Source: Nostoc sp. PCC 7107
Lineage (GTDB): Bacteria > Cyanobacteriota > Cyanobacteriia > Cyanobacteriales > Nostocaceae
NCBI RefSeq assembly: GCF_000316625.1
Contig: NC_019676.1
Location: forward strand, 5,784,501 to 5,848,500
Reading direction: 5' to 3'
Length of the DNA: 64,000 bases
The notes beneath the pieces were generated by a model that had not been told where the DNA came from, ran no database searches, and saw only the letters and a list, made by a program, of their open reading frames with translations. Below, one piece after another: positions 46,453-55,882 of this stretch. Position 1 is the first letter of the stretch; each line of letters begins with the position of its first letter. A program made the translations under genes and the position numbers.

Positions 46453-47277
46453 CTATAATGGGACAGAAGATTTACGGTATCCCAGACTGATTGTACCGGG
46501 TTCAATATAAAGTTCTGTTGTTTTTATGTCTGTTGTATCATAAGTTTCCATAGAAACACGTAATTTACCCTGAGAAGTAACGCCGACTACAGTGCCTGCC
46601 AAATCATTAACATATACCTTATCACCCACATTAGTTAGTAACTCTAAATAGCGCGACAAGAGTATGTTTACTCCTTCTTGGGCAAGGCACTCAATACCGG
46701 ATTCTATCCCCCGTAAAACGGCGGAAGTGAGAATTTCCAGACAAGAAATCGGTTTTGTAGCGTAGGAGTCTTGCCACATTTCTAGGTTAATTCCGGTTTC
46801 GGGTACTGAGTTTATCCAGTTAATGCCAACTCCAATTACTGCTTGGGTAATATAACCGTTATTTATCTTAGTTTCTGTTAAAATGCCGCCTAATTTGCGA
46901 CTATTTAAAACTAGATCATTCGGCCATTTAATTCCCACATCTACGCCACAATAACGCAGTTGGTCAGCAATGCCCCAAGCACTAGCAAGAGTTAATTGAT
47001 AACTGGCACTAGCTTCTAGTTTAGGCGCGATCGCCATCGAAAGGTATAGCCCACCAGGATGAGAAATCCATTGTCGCCCCCATTGTCCTCTACCCGCCGT
47101 TTGTTGTGTGGCAATTACCACAGACCCAGGTTTTTCGCCTTGTGCTAACAAATTCCACAATGTTTGGTTAGTGGAAGTCACACTATCAAAAATATGCAGC
47201 GAAAATGGCGAATTGTTCCAGTTTTTTCCTGCTTTTAACGCTAATTCCAACTTTTGCCGATCAAATTCCACAGGCAT
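46453..47277 (-). CDS. birA: Biotin-[acetyl-CoA-carboxylase] ligase
   Basis: 274 residues with no N-terminal HTH, as in cyanobacteria. Enzyme motifs: TAGRGQWGRQW (biotin/ATP loop), KWPNDLVLNSRKLGGIL, GVGINW, and a C-terminal SH3-like domain (GDKVYVNDLAGTVVGV). It makes biotinyl-AMP and attaches biotin to the acetyl-CoA carboxylase carrier protein. Divergent to pgeF with ~150 bp between the starts. Lack of the DNA-binding head means it is probably not a repressor. Confidence 0.93.
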   Translation of the reverse strand: MPVEFDRQKLELALKAGKNWNNSPFSLHIFDSVTSTNQTLWNLLAQGEKPGSVVIATQQTAGRGQWGRQWISHPGGLYLSMAIAPKLEASASYQLTLASAWGIADQLRYCGVDVGIKWPNDLVLNSRKLGGILTETKINNGYITQAVIGVGINWINSVPETGINLEMWQDSYATKPISCLEILTSAVLRGIESGIECLAQEGVNILLSRYLELLTNVGDKVYVNDLAGTVVGVTSQGKLRVSMETYDTTDIKTTELYIEPGTISLGYRKSSVPL

Positions 47278-47427
47278 GAACCGAAATCTCGTTGTTCAAG
47301 TTAACATTAATTGGCTGATTTTGATAAAAGGGAATAGGGAGTTGGGAGTTAGGAGAAAAAAATTATTTTTTCATCCCGTATCACCAAAACCTCATACTCA
47401 ATACCCTCTATTTTGGTTAGGTTCAAG

Positions 47428-48219
47428 ATGCACACTTGGCACTGGCGCAATTGGGAAGGACTGCCATACCTTACCTGTAGTCTTTTAGAAAATTGGCAAC
47501 ACGGCTTTTTTACTCACCAGTTCTGGCCGCGATCGCCACAAGATTTAACTCCTGTTTTGCACCCAGAAGCATCAACGTATCGCTTAAAACAGGTACATGG
47601 CAACACAGTTCTCACACCCCAAGAAGTTGACTCCCAAGTGAGGGAAATCGCCGCAGATGAGGAATCTGCTTTTGCCTCGGCTGATGGTTTAATTACCGAA
47701 GCACCTTTACAAGCTGTATGGGTTGCTAGTGCAGATTGTACACCTGTGTTAATTGGGGATGTGCGAACAGGACAGGTAGCTGCATTACACGCAGGTTGGC
47801 GAGGCACGGCGGCGAAGATTGTCCCCCAAGCTATCGCCCGATTACAAGCTCAAGGAAGTCAAGTACAGGACTTAAGAGTTGCTCTTGGCCCCGCGATCGC
47901 TGGTGAAGTTTACCAAGTCTCGATTGAGGTAGCTGCGGAAATCGGAGTCAGCATTATATCACATAAAGACACCCAAAAAATTGTTCAGGTGTTACATGAA
48001 CTACCCAATTCTCCCTTATTAGCTGATCCAGAACCAGGAAAGGTAAGAGTGGATGTACGGCGGGTAAATACTTTGCAATTAGAAAATTTGGGGATTAGTG
48101 GCGAACAAATTGCGATCGCTCCTTATTGTACATATCAAACTCCTGAACATTTCTTTTCTTACCGCCGTGAACAACAGAAAAAAGTCCAGTGGTCAGGAAT
48201 TGTTAGCGGGATAATTTGA
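47428..48219 (+). CDS. pgeF: Peptidoglycan editing factor PgeF-like (multicopper-oxidase laccase-domain, DUF152)
   Basis: 263 residues from ATG 47428 (MHTWHWRNWEG); a TTG at 47413 is less likely. Known members hydrolyse or repair misincorporated residues in cell-wall precursors or act on purine nucleosides. Key residues are present: KQVHGN (His), VASADCTPVLIGD (Cys) and ALHAGWRGTAAKIV (His). The cytosolic enzyme is a monomer in other bacteria. The gene is divergent from birA. Name is based on family pattern; the exact substrate in cyanobacteria is not shown here. Confidence 0.9.
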   Translation: MHTWHWRNWEGLPYLTCSLLENWQHGFFTHQFWPRSPQDLTPVLHPEASTYRLKQVHGNTVLTPQEVDSQVREIAADEESAFASADGLITEAPLQAVWVASADCTPVLIGDVRTGQVAALHAGWRGTAAKIVPQAIARLQAQGSQVQDLRVALGPAIAGEVYQVSIEVAAEIGVSIISHKDTQKIVQVLHELPNSPLLADPEPGKVRVDVRRVNTLQLENLGISGEQIAIAPYCTYQTPEHFFSYRREQQKKVQWSGIVSGII

Positions 48220-48319
48220 AGTAAAATTCAGGAGTCAGAACAATATAATGCGATATTCAGCTAATTGAAAAATAATATTTTCAATCCAAAATTGCATGAC
48301 TCCTGGATTCTGTCTATTA

Positions 48320-49234
48320 TCAAATTTTCACCTGTTCTCTATATGCTTTTGGTGTTATGCCCATGAATTTACGAAACACATTAGTAAAATGACTCTGGCT
48401 CTGAAAACCAACTTGTTCAGAGATTTTTTCAATACTTTTTTCAGTTGCACTCAAGAGTTTTTTTGCCTGAGTAATTCGGCTATTAAGCACATATTGATGG
48501 GGTGCAAAACCTGTAGATTGTTTAAATAGGCGAGAAAAATGATACATACTCATTCCTACAACCGCAGCAATTTCCACCAAAGTCAAATCTCTTTCTAGGT
48601 TTTCATTAATATATGAAATAGCTTGACGTAATTTTCTGGGCGAAAGTCCTTTGTTATTTGAAAATTGGGGAATTTTATCGCTGGCTATTGAGTGGTGTTT
48701 CAGCAGGTGAATGCAGAGTGTGGTTTTGAGAGACTCAATATAAAGTTGGCTGCCCATACCACCTGATTCTAATTCTGACTTCAGTGCCAAAGCAATTTGC
48801 TGAATTAATGGTTCCGGTGCAGCAAAGTAAGGTGTTAACTCCACACCTTGTAAATCAACCGACTCTAAGATAATGCGATTGAAAAATGCCGGTTCCAAAC
48901 TAAGAAGCAGAAATTCAGTTTGTGATGTCCAACGGGAAATATGATGGATGTTGGCGGGAATAATCGCTACATCACCATTAAAGATGTATTCCTCCTGAAA
49001 GCGTCCATCTAATACGCGTTCTGCTTTGGTTAAACGATGGGCTGTGTTAATAGAGATGATATGTTGTTGGGGCGAATGTTCGGGGGTTTCGTGGGCAGGC
49101 TGTTGGTGAATATCTAAACGAATACTGTCCCATTTAGCATGGTAACTAGAATTGGTGTGCGATCGCGGCAGAACTTCTGCACAAGCATCTTCTTGAGTAA
49201 AATCAACTTTTAAGATTGTCTCTTCCAGCATCAT
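48320..49234 (-). CDS. AraC-family transcription regulator
   Basis: 304 residues from ATG 49234 (GTG at 49240 and ATG at 49231 are alternatives; a GGTGAG ribosome site is near). The N-terminal ~190 residues form a cupin-like sensor domain (EYIFNGDVAIIPANIHHISRW). The C-terminal ~100 carry the two AraC HTH motifs: TLVEIAAVVGMSMYHFSRLF, and SIEKISEQVGFQSQSHFTN followed by FRKFMGITPKAYR. Ligand and targets are unknown. It is divergent from the DCC gene 70 bp away, a plausible target. Confidence 0.92.
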   Translation of the reverse strand: MMLEETILKVDFTQEDACAEVLPRSHTNSSYHAKWDSIRLDIHQQPAHETPEHSPQQHIISINTAHRLTKAERVLDGRFQEEYIFNGDVAIIPANIHHISRWTSQTEFLLLSLEPAFFNRIILESVDLQGVELTPYFAAPEPLIQQIALALKSELESGGMGSQLYIESLKTTLCIHLLKHHSIASDKIPQFSNNKGLSPRKLRQAISYINENLERDLTLVEIAAVVGMSMYHFSRLFKQSTGFAPHQYVLNSRITQAKKLLSATEKSIEKISEQVGFQSQSHFTNVFRKFMGITPKAYREQVKI

Positions 49235-49306
49235 TCTCACCGCAGAGATAATTAATTTATGTCTAACGCTATACTGAAACCGTAAAATGAAAAAAGTGTT
49301 ATTTAA

Positions 49307-49720
49307 ATGAATTATTACGTAATATACGACGGAAATTGCAATCTCTGCGTTACTTTAGTGCAATTTTTAGAAACATTAGACAAAGGCAAGCTGTTTCTTT
49401 ACACTTCTATGCAAGACGAACAACAACTTACGCATTGGGGAATAACATCTCAAGATTGTCAACAAGGAATGATATTAATTGATGCTGATGCCCCTGAACG
49501 ACGTTGGCAAGGTAGCAATGCGGCTGAAGAAATTAGCAAGTTACTGCCAATGGGAAGTCTGTTTGTCGATGCTTACCGTGCTTTACCTGGGATGAAATGG
49601 GCAGGCGATGCCTTCTACAAAGAAATCCGTGATAATCGTTATACGCTGTTTGGCAAGCGTGCTACTACCTATCGATCAATATATTGTGTGGATGGTGGCT
49701 GCAAAATTGGTCATGATTAG
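49307..49720 (+). CDS. DCC-family thiol-disulfide oxidoreductase
   Basis: 137 residues. The defining motif is at the start: YDGNCNLCVTLVQFLE with CxxC (Cys11, Cys14). A thioredoxin-like DUF393 domain fills the rest. Terminal CVDGGCKIGHD adds two more cysteines. DCC proteins are predicted redox enzymes; none has a settled role. Divergent from the AraC gene, 40 bp before the Uma2 gene. Confidence 0.85.
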   Translation: MNYYVIYDGNCNLCVTLVQFLETLDKGKLFLYTSMQDEQQLTHWGITSQDCQQGMILIDADAPERRWQGSNAAEEISKLLPMGSLFVDAYRALPGMKWAGDAFYKEIRDNRYTLFGKRATTYRSIYCVDGGCKIGHD

Positions 49721-49760
49721 TTTATGCACAGTTCTTGACAGTCTACTTTAGGGGGTTGGT

Positions 49761-50555
49761 ATGACAGTAAGTAAGCCAGATTTAGAAATAACATCCCAAA
49801 CGACTGATATCGTAGATGATATTGTGGACTGGGAACCCCCCATGCCACCCACAGATTTAATATTTGATGACGGAGAACCATTGGAGTCAAATCGCCATCG
49901 TATTGCCATGAATGTCTTAATTAGGTCATTGCAACAAGCTTGGGCTGACCGAAATGACTTTTACACAGGTGGTAATATGTTTATCTACTACAGCAGTACC
50001 CAAGCACGTAACAATGATTTCCGCGGCCCAGATTTTTTTGCAGTACTGAATGTTGATGGTACTATCCCCAGACAAGGTTGGGTCGTTTGGGAAGAAAATG
50101 GCCGTTACCCGGATGTCATTGTGGAATTGATGTCACCATCTACGGCGCGGGTTGATAAAGTGACAAAAAAAGAAATTTATCAACAAACCTTCCGTACCCC
50201 AGATTACTTTGTCTATGACCCCTTTGACCCTAATTCTTTGCAAGGGTGGCATTTAGATGCAAATCAAAACTATCAGCCTCTAACAGCAAATGAACACGGT
50301 TGGCTATGGTGTCAGCGTTTAAGTTTATGGCTGGGGACTTGGGACGGCACAGTAGACCGAGAAACAGCCATTTGGCTGCGGTTTTATGATGCTGATGGTA
50401 ATCTTATACCTTTACCAGAGGAAGCTGCACAGGCAAAGGCTGAAGCCGCACAGGCACAAGCTGAAGCCGCACAGGCACAAGCTGAAGCCGCACAGGCACA
50501 AGCTGAACGATTAGCCGCCCGTTTAAGAGAATTGGGCGAAGACCCTGATATTTAA
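49761..50555 (+). CDS. Uma2-family (DUF820) endonuclease-fold protein
   Basis: 264 residues. Uma2 features: FRGPDFFAVLNVDG, YPDVIVELMSPSTARVDK and FRTPDYFVYDPF, the PD-(D/E)xK-like fold common in many copies in cyanobacteria, function unknown. The C-terminus has Ala/Gln/Glu heptads (EAAQAQAEAAQAQAE), a coiled coil encoded by four 21-bp units at 50421-50504. Sits 40 bp after the DCC gene, possibly co-transcribed. Confidence 0.88.
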   Translation: MTVSKPDLEITSQTTDIVDDIVDWEPPMPPTDLIFDDGEPLESNRHRIAMNVLIRSLQQAWADRNDFYTGGNMFIYYSSTQARNNDFRGPDFFAVLNVDGTIPRQGWVVWEENGRYPDVIVELMSPSTARVDKVTKKEIYQQTFRTPDYFVYDPFDPNSLQGWHLDANQNYQPLTANEHGWLWCQRLSLWLGTWDGTVDRETAIWLRFYDADGNLIPLPEEAAQAKAEAAQAQAEAAQAQAEAAQAQAERLAARLRELGEDPDI

Positions 50556-50573
50556 TCATCAGTCTCTAAAATT

Positions 50574-51005
50574 TCAGACTTCAGACTTTTCATTAAACAG
50601 TTCTAAAATCTGCCGACAAAATTGTTTTAGCTTGTCGCCGATTTGTAGAGACGGTACAGACTCACCCACAATGTTCCAGTTTTCCACTGTCGAAAGTCGC
50701 CACGCTTCACCCCGATGATCAAATCCAGCTACTTCTATGCCAATTGCCCGACGTGAGTTTGTGATTGGATCTTGATGAAAGCGAATTTGAATTAATATAC
50801 TACGACTCTGCCAGGATTTGCTGATTCCAGGAAAGTGAAACCCAATGTCTATCGAGTCTGGATCAACTAATTCTCTGGTTTCTGGGTCATTCTTCCAAGG
50901 TTTCAAATCCGATTTCGCATCAGGAAACTGGAATTTGAATAAATTCACTACCGTAGCAATCTTGCTGGCTAGTTCAAGGTTAGTTGCCTGTTCAGATGCG
51001 TTCAC
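50574..51005 (-). CDS. Hypothetical protein
   Basis: 143 residues starting MNASEQATNLELASKIATVV, no signal or membrane helix. Mixed alpha/beta with a conserved-looking segment SILIQIRFHQDP. It converges with the Uma2 gene 18 bp away. Not recognised; looks like a conserved cyanobacterial unknown. Confidence 0.5.
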   Translation of the reverse strand: MNASEQATNLELASKIATVVNLFKFQFPDAKSDLKPWKNDPETRELVDPDSIDIGFHFPGISKSWQSRSILIQIRFHQDPITNSRRAIGIEVAGFDHRGEAWRLSTVENWNIVGESVPSLQIGDKLKQFCRQILELFNEKSEV

Positions 51006-51357
51006 TAAAAAACACTCCTAAATAGTTAGTCAGCTAAGGGCAATTCGACGACAGAAAACAGCCAGAAAGCTTATCTTATTAGTGTTTCAGCTTATCAAGA
51101 CGTTTTAAATTTCGCAACTCAAAGATTACCTTTCCTTAACAATTGCTTAAGTAGGAAGTGTGAAGTGTGAAGTATGAAATTTTTACTATATGAGCAATGA
51201 TACCTAAGAAATCAGAAAAGTGTCTGACGTTGGATTAGTCTGAAAAAAATCTGAGAATTTTCCGCAAAATCATCTAATGGCTAGAACGATAAATCACCCT
51301 GGCGATCTAAAATTACACTGTTAGCTGGCAAACGTTAAAAAAAGTTAAGTTCAGGTT
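51006..51357. other. Promoter region of psbQ
   Basis: 352 bp without a gene between the 50574 gene and psbQ. Simple AT-rich DNA; a repeated GTGAAGTGTGAAGT stretch lies near 51158. No clear -10/-35 was fixed. Confidence 0.4.
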
Positions 51358-51822
51358 ATGGCGCGTCAACGCTCGATTTTCTCAATCATTCTGGTATTCT
51401 TGGCTACATTCCTCATTAGTTGTGGTGGCCCTAGGGTCGCAGTTGCACCTCCAACTTATACAGCAGACCAAATTGCCCAAATTCAGGAATACGTGCCTGA
51501 AATTCAGACTGTGCGCGATCGCGCAGACGAACTCAAAGACCTCATCCAAACAAATGAGTGGATTGATGTGGGTAACTTTATTCATGGCCCAATGGCAGAA
51601 GCTAGACTGACCATGACTTACATCACGCCCCATCTTCTTCCTAAAGACCAAACCGCAGCCCGTCAAATTACCAAAGATTTACTTACCCACTTGGTAAAAC
51701 TTGATCAAGCAGCTGGTAGAGGCAATAGTTTAGTTGCTTTGAATAACTACCAAGCCGTCTTTACAGATGTTGACAAATTTCTCCAACTACTGCCTGAAGG
51801 TAGCAAGCAAGCTGAGTCCTAA
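51358..51822 (+). CDS. psbQ: Photosystem II lipoprotein PsbQ (CyanoQ)
   Basis: 154 residues. Lipobox: FLISC (Cys22) after a hydrophobic N-terminus, so a lumen-side lipoprotein. The mature part is a four-helix-bundle type sequence (QIAQIQEYVPEIQTVRDRA, EWIDVGNFIHGPMAEARL, ARQITKDLLTHLVKLDQA, NYQAVFTDVDKFLQLLPE), matching CyanoQ. It stabilises the oxygen-evolving complex. The opposite-strand frame is a shadow. Confidence 0.92.
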   Translation: MARQRSIFSIILVFLATFLISCGGPRVAVAPPTYTADQIAQIQEYVPEIQTVRDRADELKDLIQTNEWIDVGNFIHGPMAEARLTMTYITPHLLPKDQTAARQITKDLLTHLVKLDQAAGRGNSLVALNNYQAVFTDVDKFLQLLPEGSKQAES

Positions 51823-51945
51823 CTAGTGATTCCTGAGTGATAAGTTATGAGTTAGAAGAAAAAAGGCTGAAGTATAAAGTCTGAAGTATGAAATGAAGAA
51901 ATCCTTTTAGTGAGCTTTTTGACTTTTGATTTTTAACTTTTAAAC

Positions 51946-51985
51946 GGCAGTTGCTACAACGGGGAGAACCCCGCAACGCACTGCC
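51946..51985. repeat. Palindromic repeat, short copy
   Basis: Begins GGCAGTTGCTAC and ends CAACGCACTGCC (GGCAGT/ACTGCC inverted). A longer copy (53134-53198) lies on the other side of the 52039 gene. Confidence 0.65.
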
Positions 51986-52038
51986 TCCTTTTGACTTCCG
52001 TCTTTTATTTCTAGCTCATAACTCCTCAATACCAAGCA

Positions 52039-53118
52039 ATGAGTCATGTAATTATTATCGGTTGTGGCGTCATTGGAGCCGCGATCGCATATCACCTAAG
52101 TCAAGTAACAGGGTTGCAAATTACTGTGATTGACCAAAACCAACCTGCACAAGCTTCTACAGGTGCAGCCCTTGGTGTTTTGATGGGGGCTATCAGTCAA
52201 AAAATCAAGGGTAAAGCTTGGCGACTACGACAAACCAGCATTGAACGTTATGAAACCTTAGTTCCCGAACTAGAAGCATTAACTGGGCGGAAAATACCCT
52301 TCAATCGTCAAGGTATTCTTCATTTGTGTTGGGAAGCAGAAAATTTTGAGAATTGGGCAAAACTAGTGGAAATTCGCCATTCTCAAGGGTGGAATTTAGA
52401 AATATGGGACAGGGCGAAACTCAAGAGTATGTGTCCCCAAGTGAATAATGACAAAATTACTGGCGCTGTCTACTCCCCTCAAGACCGTCAACTTGACCCC
52501 ACAGCCCTTACATTAGCCTTAGTAGAAGCCGCCCAACACAAAGGCGTAACTTTCAAATTTGGCGTGAATGTTTTAAATATCTCACCAAAATCAATCGCAA
52601 CTACAGAAGGTAATATTGCTGCTGATTGGATTGTGGTGGCGGCTGGACTGGGTTCTACACTTCTGACAGCCCAGTTAAACCAAAAAGTTGATATCCGCCC
52701 TGTTCTCGGACAAGCATTACAACTGCACTTAGAAAGCCCCATCGGCAATCCTGAATTTCAGCCGATGATTACCTGTAATGATGTGCATATCGTTCCTATA
52801 GGTGGCAGAGATTATTGGATAGGCGCAACGGTGGAGTTTCCCACTAATGGCGACGAAATCCCACCTAATCATCAACTATTAGAGGATGTTAAACAACAAG
52901 CGATCGCCTTTTGTCCAGAACTCGCCTCAGCGACGATTACCCGCACCTGGGCAGGGTTGCGTCCCCGCCCAGAAGGTCGCCCAGCACCAATAATTGAAAA
53001 ACTGCCAGGATTTAACAATATCCTCCTCGCTACCGGACATTATCGTAACGGTGTGTTACTAGCACCTGCAACAGCATCTGCGATTCGTGAGATGATTACT
53101 TCTCAGGATTGTCAATAG
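52039..53118 (+). CDS. FAD-dependent oxidoreductase, glycine-oxidase/ThiO-like
   Basis: 359 residues. N-terminal dinucleotide fold: VIIIGCGVIGAAIAYHLS (GxGxxG), then VIDQNQPAQASTGAALGV. C-terminal FAD segment: RTWAGLRPRPEGRPAPIIEK and NNILLATGHYRNGVLLAPAT, typical of DadA/glycine oxidase (ThiO) proteins. ThiO supplies dehydroglycine for thiamin thiazole; the actual substrate is not determined here. It is flanked on both sides by palindromic repeats and followed by an alpha/beta-hydrolase gene. Confidence 0.85.
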   Translation: MSHVIIIGCGVIGAAIAYHLSQVTGLQITVIDQNQPAQASTGAALGVLMGAISQKIKGKAWRLRQTSIERYETLVPELEALTGRKIPFNRQGILHLCWEAENFENWAKLVEIRHSQGWNLEIWDRAKLKSMCPQVNNDKITGAVYSPQDRQLDPTALTLALVEAAQHKGVTFKFGVNVLNISPKSIATTEGNIAADWIVVAAGLGSTLLTAQLNQKVDIRPVLGQALQLHLESPIGNPEFQPMITCNDVHIVPIGGRDYWIGATVEFPTNGDEIPPNHQLLEDVKQQAIAFCPELASATITRTWAGLRPRPEGRPAPIIEKLPGFNNILLATGHYRNGVLLAPATASAIREMITSQDCQ

Positions 53119-53133
53119 AAATTACCTTTGCGC

Positions 53134-53198
53134 GGCAGTTGCTACCCTGCGGGAACGCTTTCAGCGAACAAGTCGGCAAAACCGCCCAACGCACTGCC
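53134..53198. repeat. Palindromic repeat, long copy
   Basis: GGCAGTTGCTAC … CAACGCACTGCC with a 25-bp longer interior (GCGGGAACGCTTTCAGCG) than the 51946 copy. Confidence 0.65.
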
Positions 53199-53248
53199 TT
53201 GTCTCTGCGTCTTTGCGTGAGAAAATACAAAACCTGTAGGAAAATAGC

Positions 53249-54097
53249 GTGTCTGTAACAGAAAATAAAGTAAAAATTGATTCGTTAGAGTGGTTTTATC
53301 GGGAAGCGGCACCGATTGGGCAAAGTGATTTAGTACCTGTAATCTTACTGCACGGAATAGTGTCTCAAAGTTATAGTTGGCGTAATATTCTACCAGCTTT
53401 AGCCAGTCAAGGAACACGAGCGATCGCACCTGATTGGATTGGTTATGGCTTTTCTTCAATGCCAGAAAAACGCGATTTTGCTTACACACCTGACGCATTT
53501 ATTACCGCTTTATCAGGTTTTATTCAAACACTAAAAATCGAGAAATTTTCTTTAGTTGTCCAAGGCTTTTTAGGTTCTGTTGGCTTACAATATGCCTTAC
53601 GTCACCCAGAACAAATTGCCAACATCGCTATTTTAAATGCCCCAATTTCCACTACTGCTAAATTACCTTGGAAAATCAAACAAATGGGTTTACCTTTAGC
53701 AGGTGAAATGATGACTCAAGACCCTTTATTAGTTGACCGCACCCTAGAAGGTGGTAGTCGTTATCGCATCGAAGATAAAGATTTGGATGTTTACCGCCGA
53801 CCTTTTTTGAAAACATCGGCGGCTGGTAGAGGTTTGTTATCAACCATTCGTAATTTACAACTACCAGAAGCAATGACAGAAATTGAATCTGGCTTTCAAA
53901 AATGGGAAGAACCAATTCTGCTTCAATGGGGTATGATTGACCCTTGGTTATCCATAGACATAGCACAAAAATTTAGCGATTCTATGTCCAATGCAGAATT
54001 AGTAAAACTTAATAAAGTCGGACATTATCCGCAAGAACATTATCACAGCACAATTTTAGAAGACTTATTGCCCTTTGTCAGACGTGTGAATAAATAA
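53249..54097 (+). CDS. Alpha/beta-hydrolase-fold protein lacking the usual nucleophile
   Basis: 282 residues from a GTG start with AGGA upstream. Oxyanion-hole HG (LLHGIVSQ), WRNILPAL and APDWIGYGFS are typical of haloalkane-dehalogenase-like hydrolases. The nucleophile elbow reads VVQGFLGSVG (103-112): the position of Ser/Asp/Cys is Gly106. The catalytic His (KVGHYPQEH) is kept. The protein may be catalytically inactive or use an unusual mechanism. Its function is unknown. Confidence 0.8.
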   Translation: MSVTENKVKIDSLEWFYREAAPIGQSDLVPVILLHGIVSQSYSWRNILPALASQGTRAIAPDWIGYGFSSMPEKRDFAYTPDAFITALSGFIQTLKIEKFSLVVQGFLGSVGLQYALRHPEQIANIAILNAPISTTAKLPWKIKQMGLPLAGEMMTQDPLLVDRTLEGGSRYRIEDKDLDVYRRPFLKTSAAGRGLLSTIRNLQLPEAMTEIESGFQKWEEPILLQWGMIDPWLSIDIAQKFSDSMSNAELVKLNKVGHYPQEHYHSTILEDLLPFVRRVNK

Positions 54098-54288
54098 TCA
54101 GAAATAAATTTTGCAAAAATCGATATTATAAAAAATGAAACCATAGATAAATGCAGATAAATTATCTGTGTTTAATCAATAGCTAATTAGATGATTTGGC
54201 ACAGTTTCTAATGCTATCGTAAGCCAATGTAGAAAAAATTTTGTTAGCTTACGATGTATTAAAGCCACCTTAATGGAGATGAGAATTC

Positions 54289-54873
54289 ATGGCTTATTCT
54301 TGGTTTAAAGCATTTCATATTATTGGCATTGTTGTTTGGTTCGCTGGGTTATTTTATCTGGTGCGTCTGTTTATCTACCATGTTGAAGCCGAACAAGAAC
54401 CAGAACCAGCACGCACGATACTGAAAAATCAGTATCAAATTATGGAACTACGTCTTTATCGCATCATCACTACTCCCGGAATGATAGTTACAGTAGCAAT
54501 GGCGATAGGTTTGCTGAGTACCGAACCAGAGGTTTTAAAACAGGGTTGGTTACACTTTAAATTGCTATTTGTTGCCATTCTATTGGCTTATCATCATTAC
54601 TGTGGTCGCTTGATGAAGAAGTTAGCGAAGGATGAGTGCCGCTGGACTGGTCAACAATTACGTGCTTTAAATGAAGCACCTACAGTTATGTTGGTGGTGA
54701 TTGTACTATTGGCTGTATTCAAAAATAATCTGCCTACAGATATCACCGCTTGGGGGATTTTTGGTTTGATTATTTTTATGGCGGTTACTATTCAGCTATA
54801 CGCCAAGAAACGCAAGCGTGATAAAGAACAATTAATGGCACAGATAAGCCAAGTTCCTCAAGAACAAAGTTAG
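54289..54873 (+). CDS. hemJ: Protoporphyrinogen oxidase HemJ
   Basis: 194 residues, four to five transmembrane helices (FHIIGIVVWFAGLFYLVRLF; LLFVAILLAYHHYCGRLMKK; VMLVVIVLLAVFK; ITAWGIFGLIIFMAV). Key residues of HemJ: His in AFHIIG, HYCGRLMKKLA. It oxidises protoporphyrinogen IX to protoporphyrin IX in the haem and chlorophyll pathway in most cyanobacteria. Start ATG 54289 has GAGATGAG upstream. No cluster with other hem genes. Confidence 0.93.
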   Translation: MAYSWFKAFHIIGIVVWFAGLFYLVRLFIYHVEAEQEPEPARTILKNQYQIMELRLYRIITTPGMIVTVAMAIGLLSTEPEVLKQGWLHFKLLFVAILLAYHHYCGRLMKKLAKDECRWTGQQLRALNEAPTVMLVVIVLLAVFKNNLPTDITAWGIFGLIIFMAVTIQLYAKKRKRDKEQLMAQISQVPQEQS

Positions 54874-55018
54874 AGAATTAGCCCTTTCACGGAAAATTTA
54901 TGGACGATAATTCCTCTTTTCTCTGATATGAATTGAGAAGCTTAATTCTTTCGGGTGCGTTTAACTTTGTTAGCGCACCTCTACTTTATTTAAATTGGCA
55001 TCAAGAGGTAATTGCACA

Positions 55019-55882
55019 ATGCAAATTCAGCAATTATTTAGCAAACGAGTCGGCGTAATTGCGACAATGCACCACAAAGAAAAGGTAATTGCGCCATTAT
55101 TAGAACAAGAATTAGGTATTAAAACTATAGTACCGCCTAATTTTAACACTGATGCTTTTGGAACATTTACCAGAGATGTAAAACGCGCGGGAACTCAACT
55201 TACAGCCGCTAAATTAAAAGCAGAAACAGCGTTAAACTTAACTGGTGAAAGTTTAGCGATCGCTAGTGAAGGTAGTTTTGTCCCTCATCCACTTGTACCA
55301 TATATTTACTCTAATCGAGAAATTGTTATTTTATTAGATAAACAAAACGAAATAGAAATTATTGGCGAGGAATTTTCTATCGAAACTAACTTCAATCATC
55401 AGGTTGTTGAAAATCTCCCTGAAGCCTACGATTTTGCTAAAAAAGTGGGATTTCCTGAACATGGTCTTGTTATTTCCTGGAAAGATTCTGCTAAAAATAG
55501 CATTGAGATAATTAAAGGAATTACAACAGAAGTAAAACTACGAGAAACTATCCAAACAGCATTGAATAATTCTGTAGATGGTAAAATTGGCTTAGAAACA
55601 GATATGCGGGCGCTTTATAATCCAACTCGGATGAAGAATATTGCCAAAGCCACCTTAGATTTATTAACTAAAATTAAAAGCCTATGTCCACAATGTTCTG
55701 CACCTGGTTTTGCTATAACTGAGAAAATTGCAGGTTTATCTTGTGAAATGTGTTCTATGCCCACTAGTTTGACACTTTCAGTCATTTATCATTGTCAAAA
55801 ATGTGGTTTTAAACAAGAAAAACTATTTCCTCATGGTAGAGAATTTGCTGATCCGGCACAATGTATGTATTGTAACCCTTAG
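55019..55882 (+). CDS. DUF6671-like protein with zinc ribbon
   Basis: 287 residues from ATG 55019 (MQIQQLFSKRVGVIATMH); the upstream start at 54995 is unlikely. The N-terminal region contains ATMHHKEKVIAPLLEQELG and GTFTRDVKRAGTQ, the C-terminal ~70 residues hold cysteine pairs CPQC, CEMC, CQKC and CMYC, clearly zinc ribbons. Function unknown; I link it to DUF6671 by general pattern only. Confidence 0.6.
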   Translation: MQIQQLFSKRVGVIATMHHKEKVIAPLLEQELGIKTIVPPNFNTDAFGTFTRDVKRAGTQLTAAKLKAETALNLTGESLAIASEGSFVPHPLVPYIYSNREIVILLDKQNEIEIIGEEFSIETNFNHQVVENLPEAYDFAKKVGFPEHGLVISWKDSAKNSIEIIKGITTEVKLRETIQTALNNSVDGKIGLETDMRALYNPTRMKNIAKATLDLLTKIKSLCPQCSAPGFAITEKIAGLSCEMCSMPTSLTLSVIYHCQKCGFKQEKLFPHGREFADPAQCMYCNP

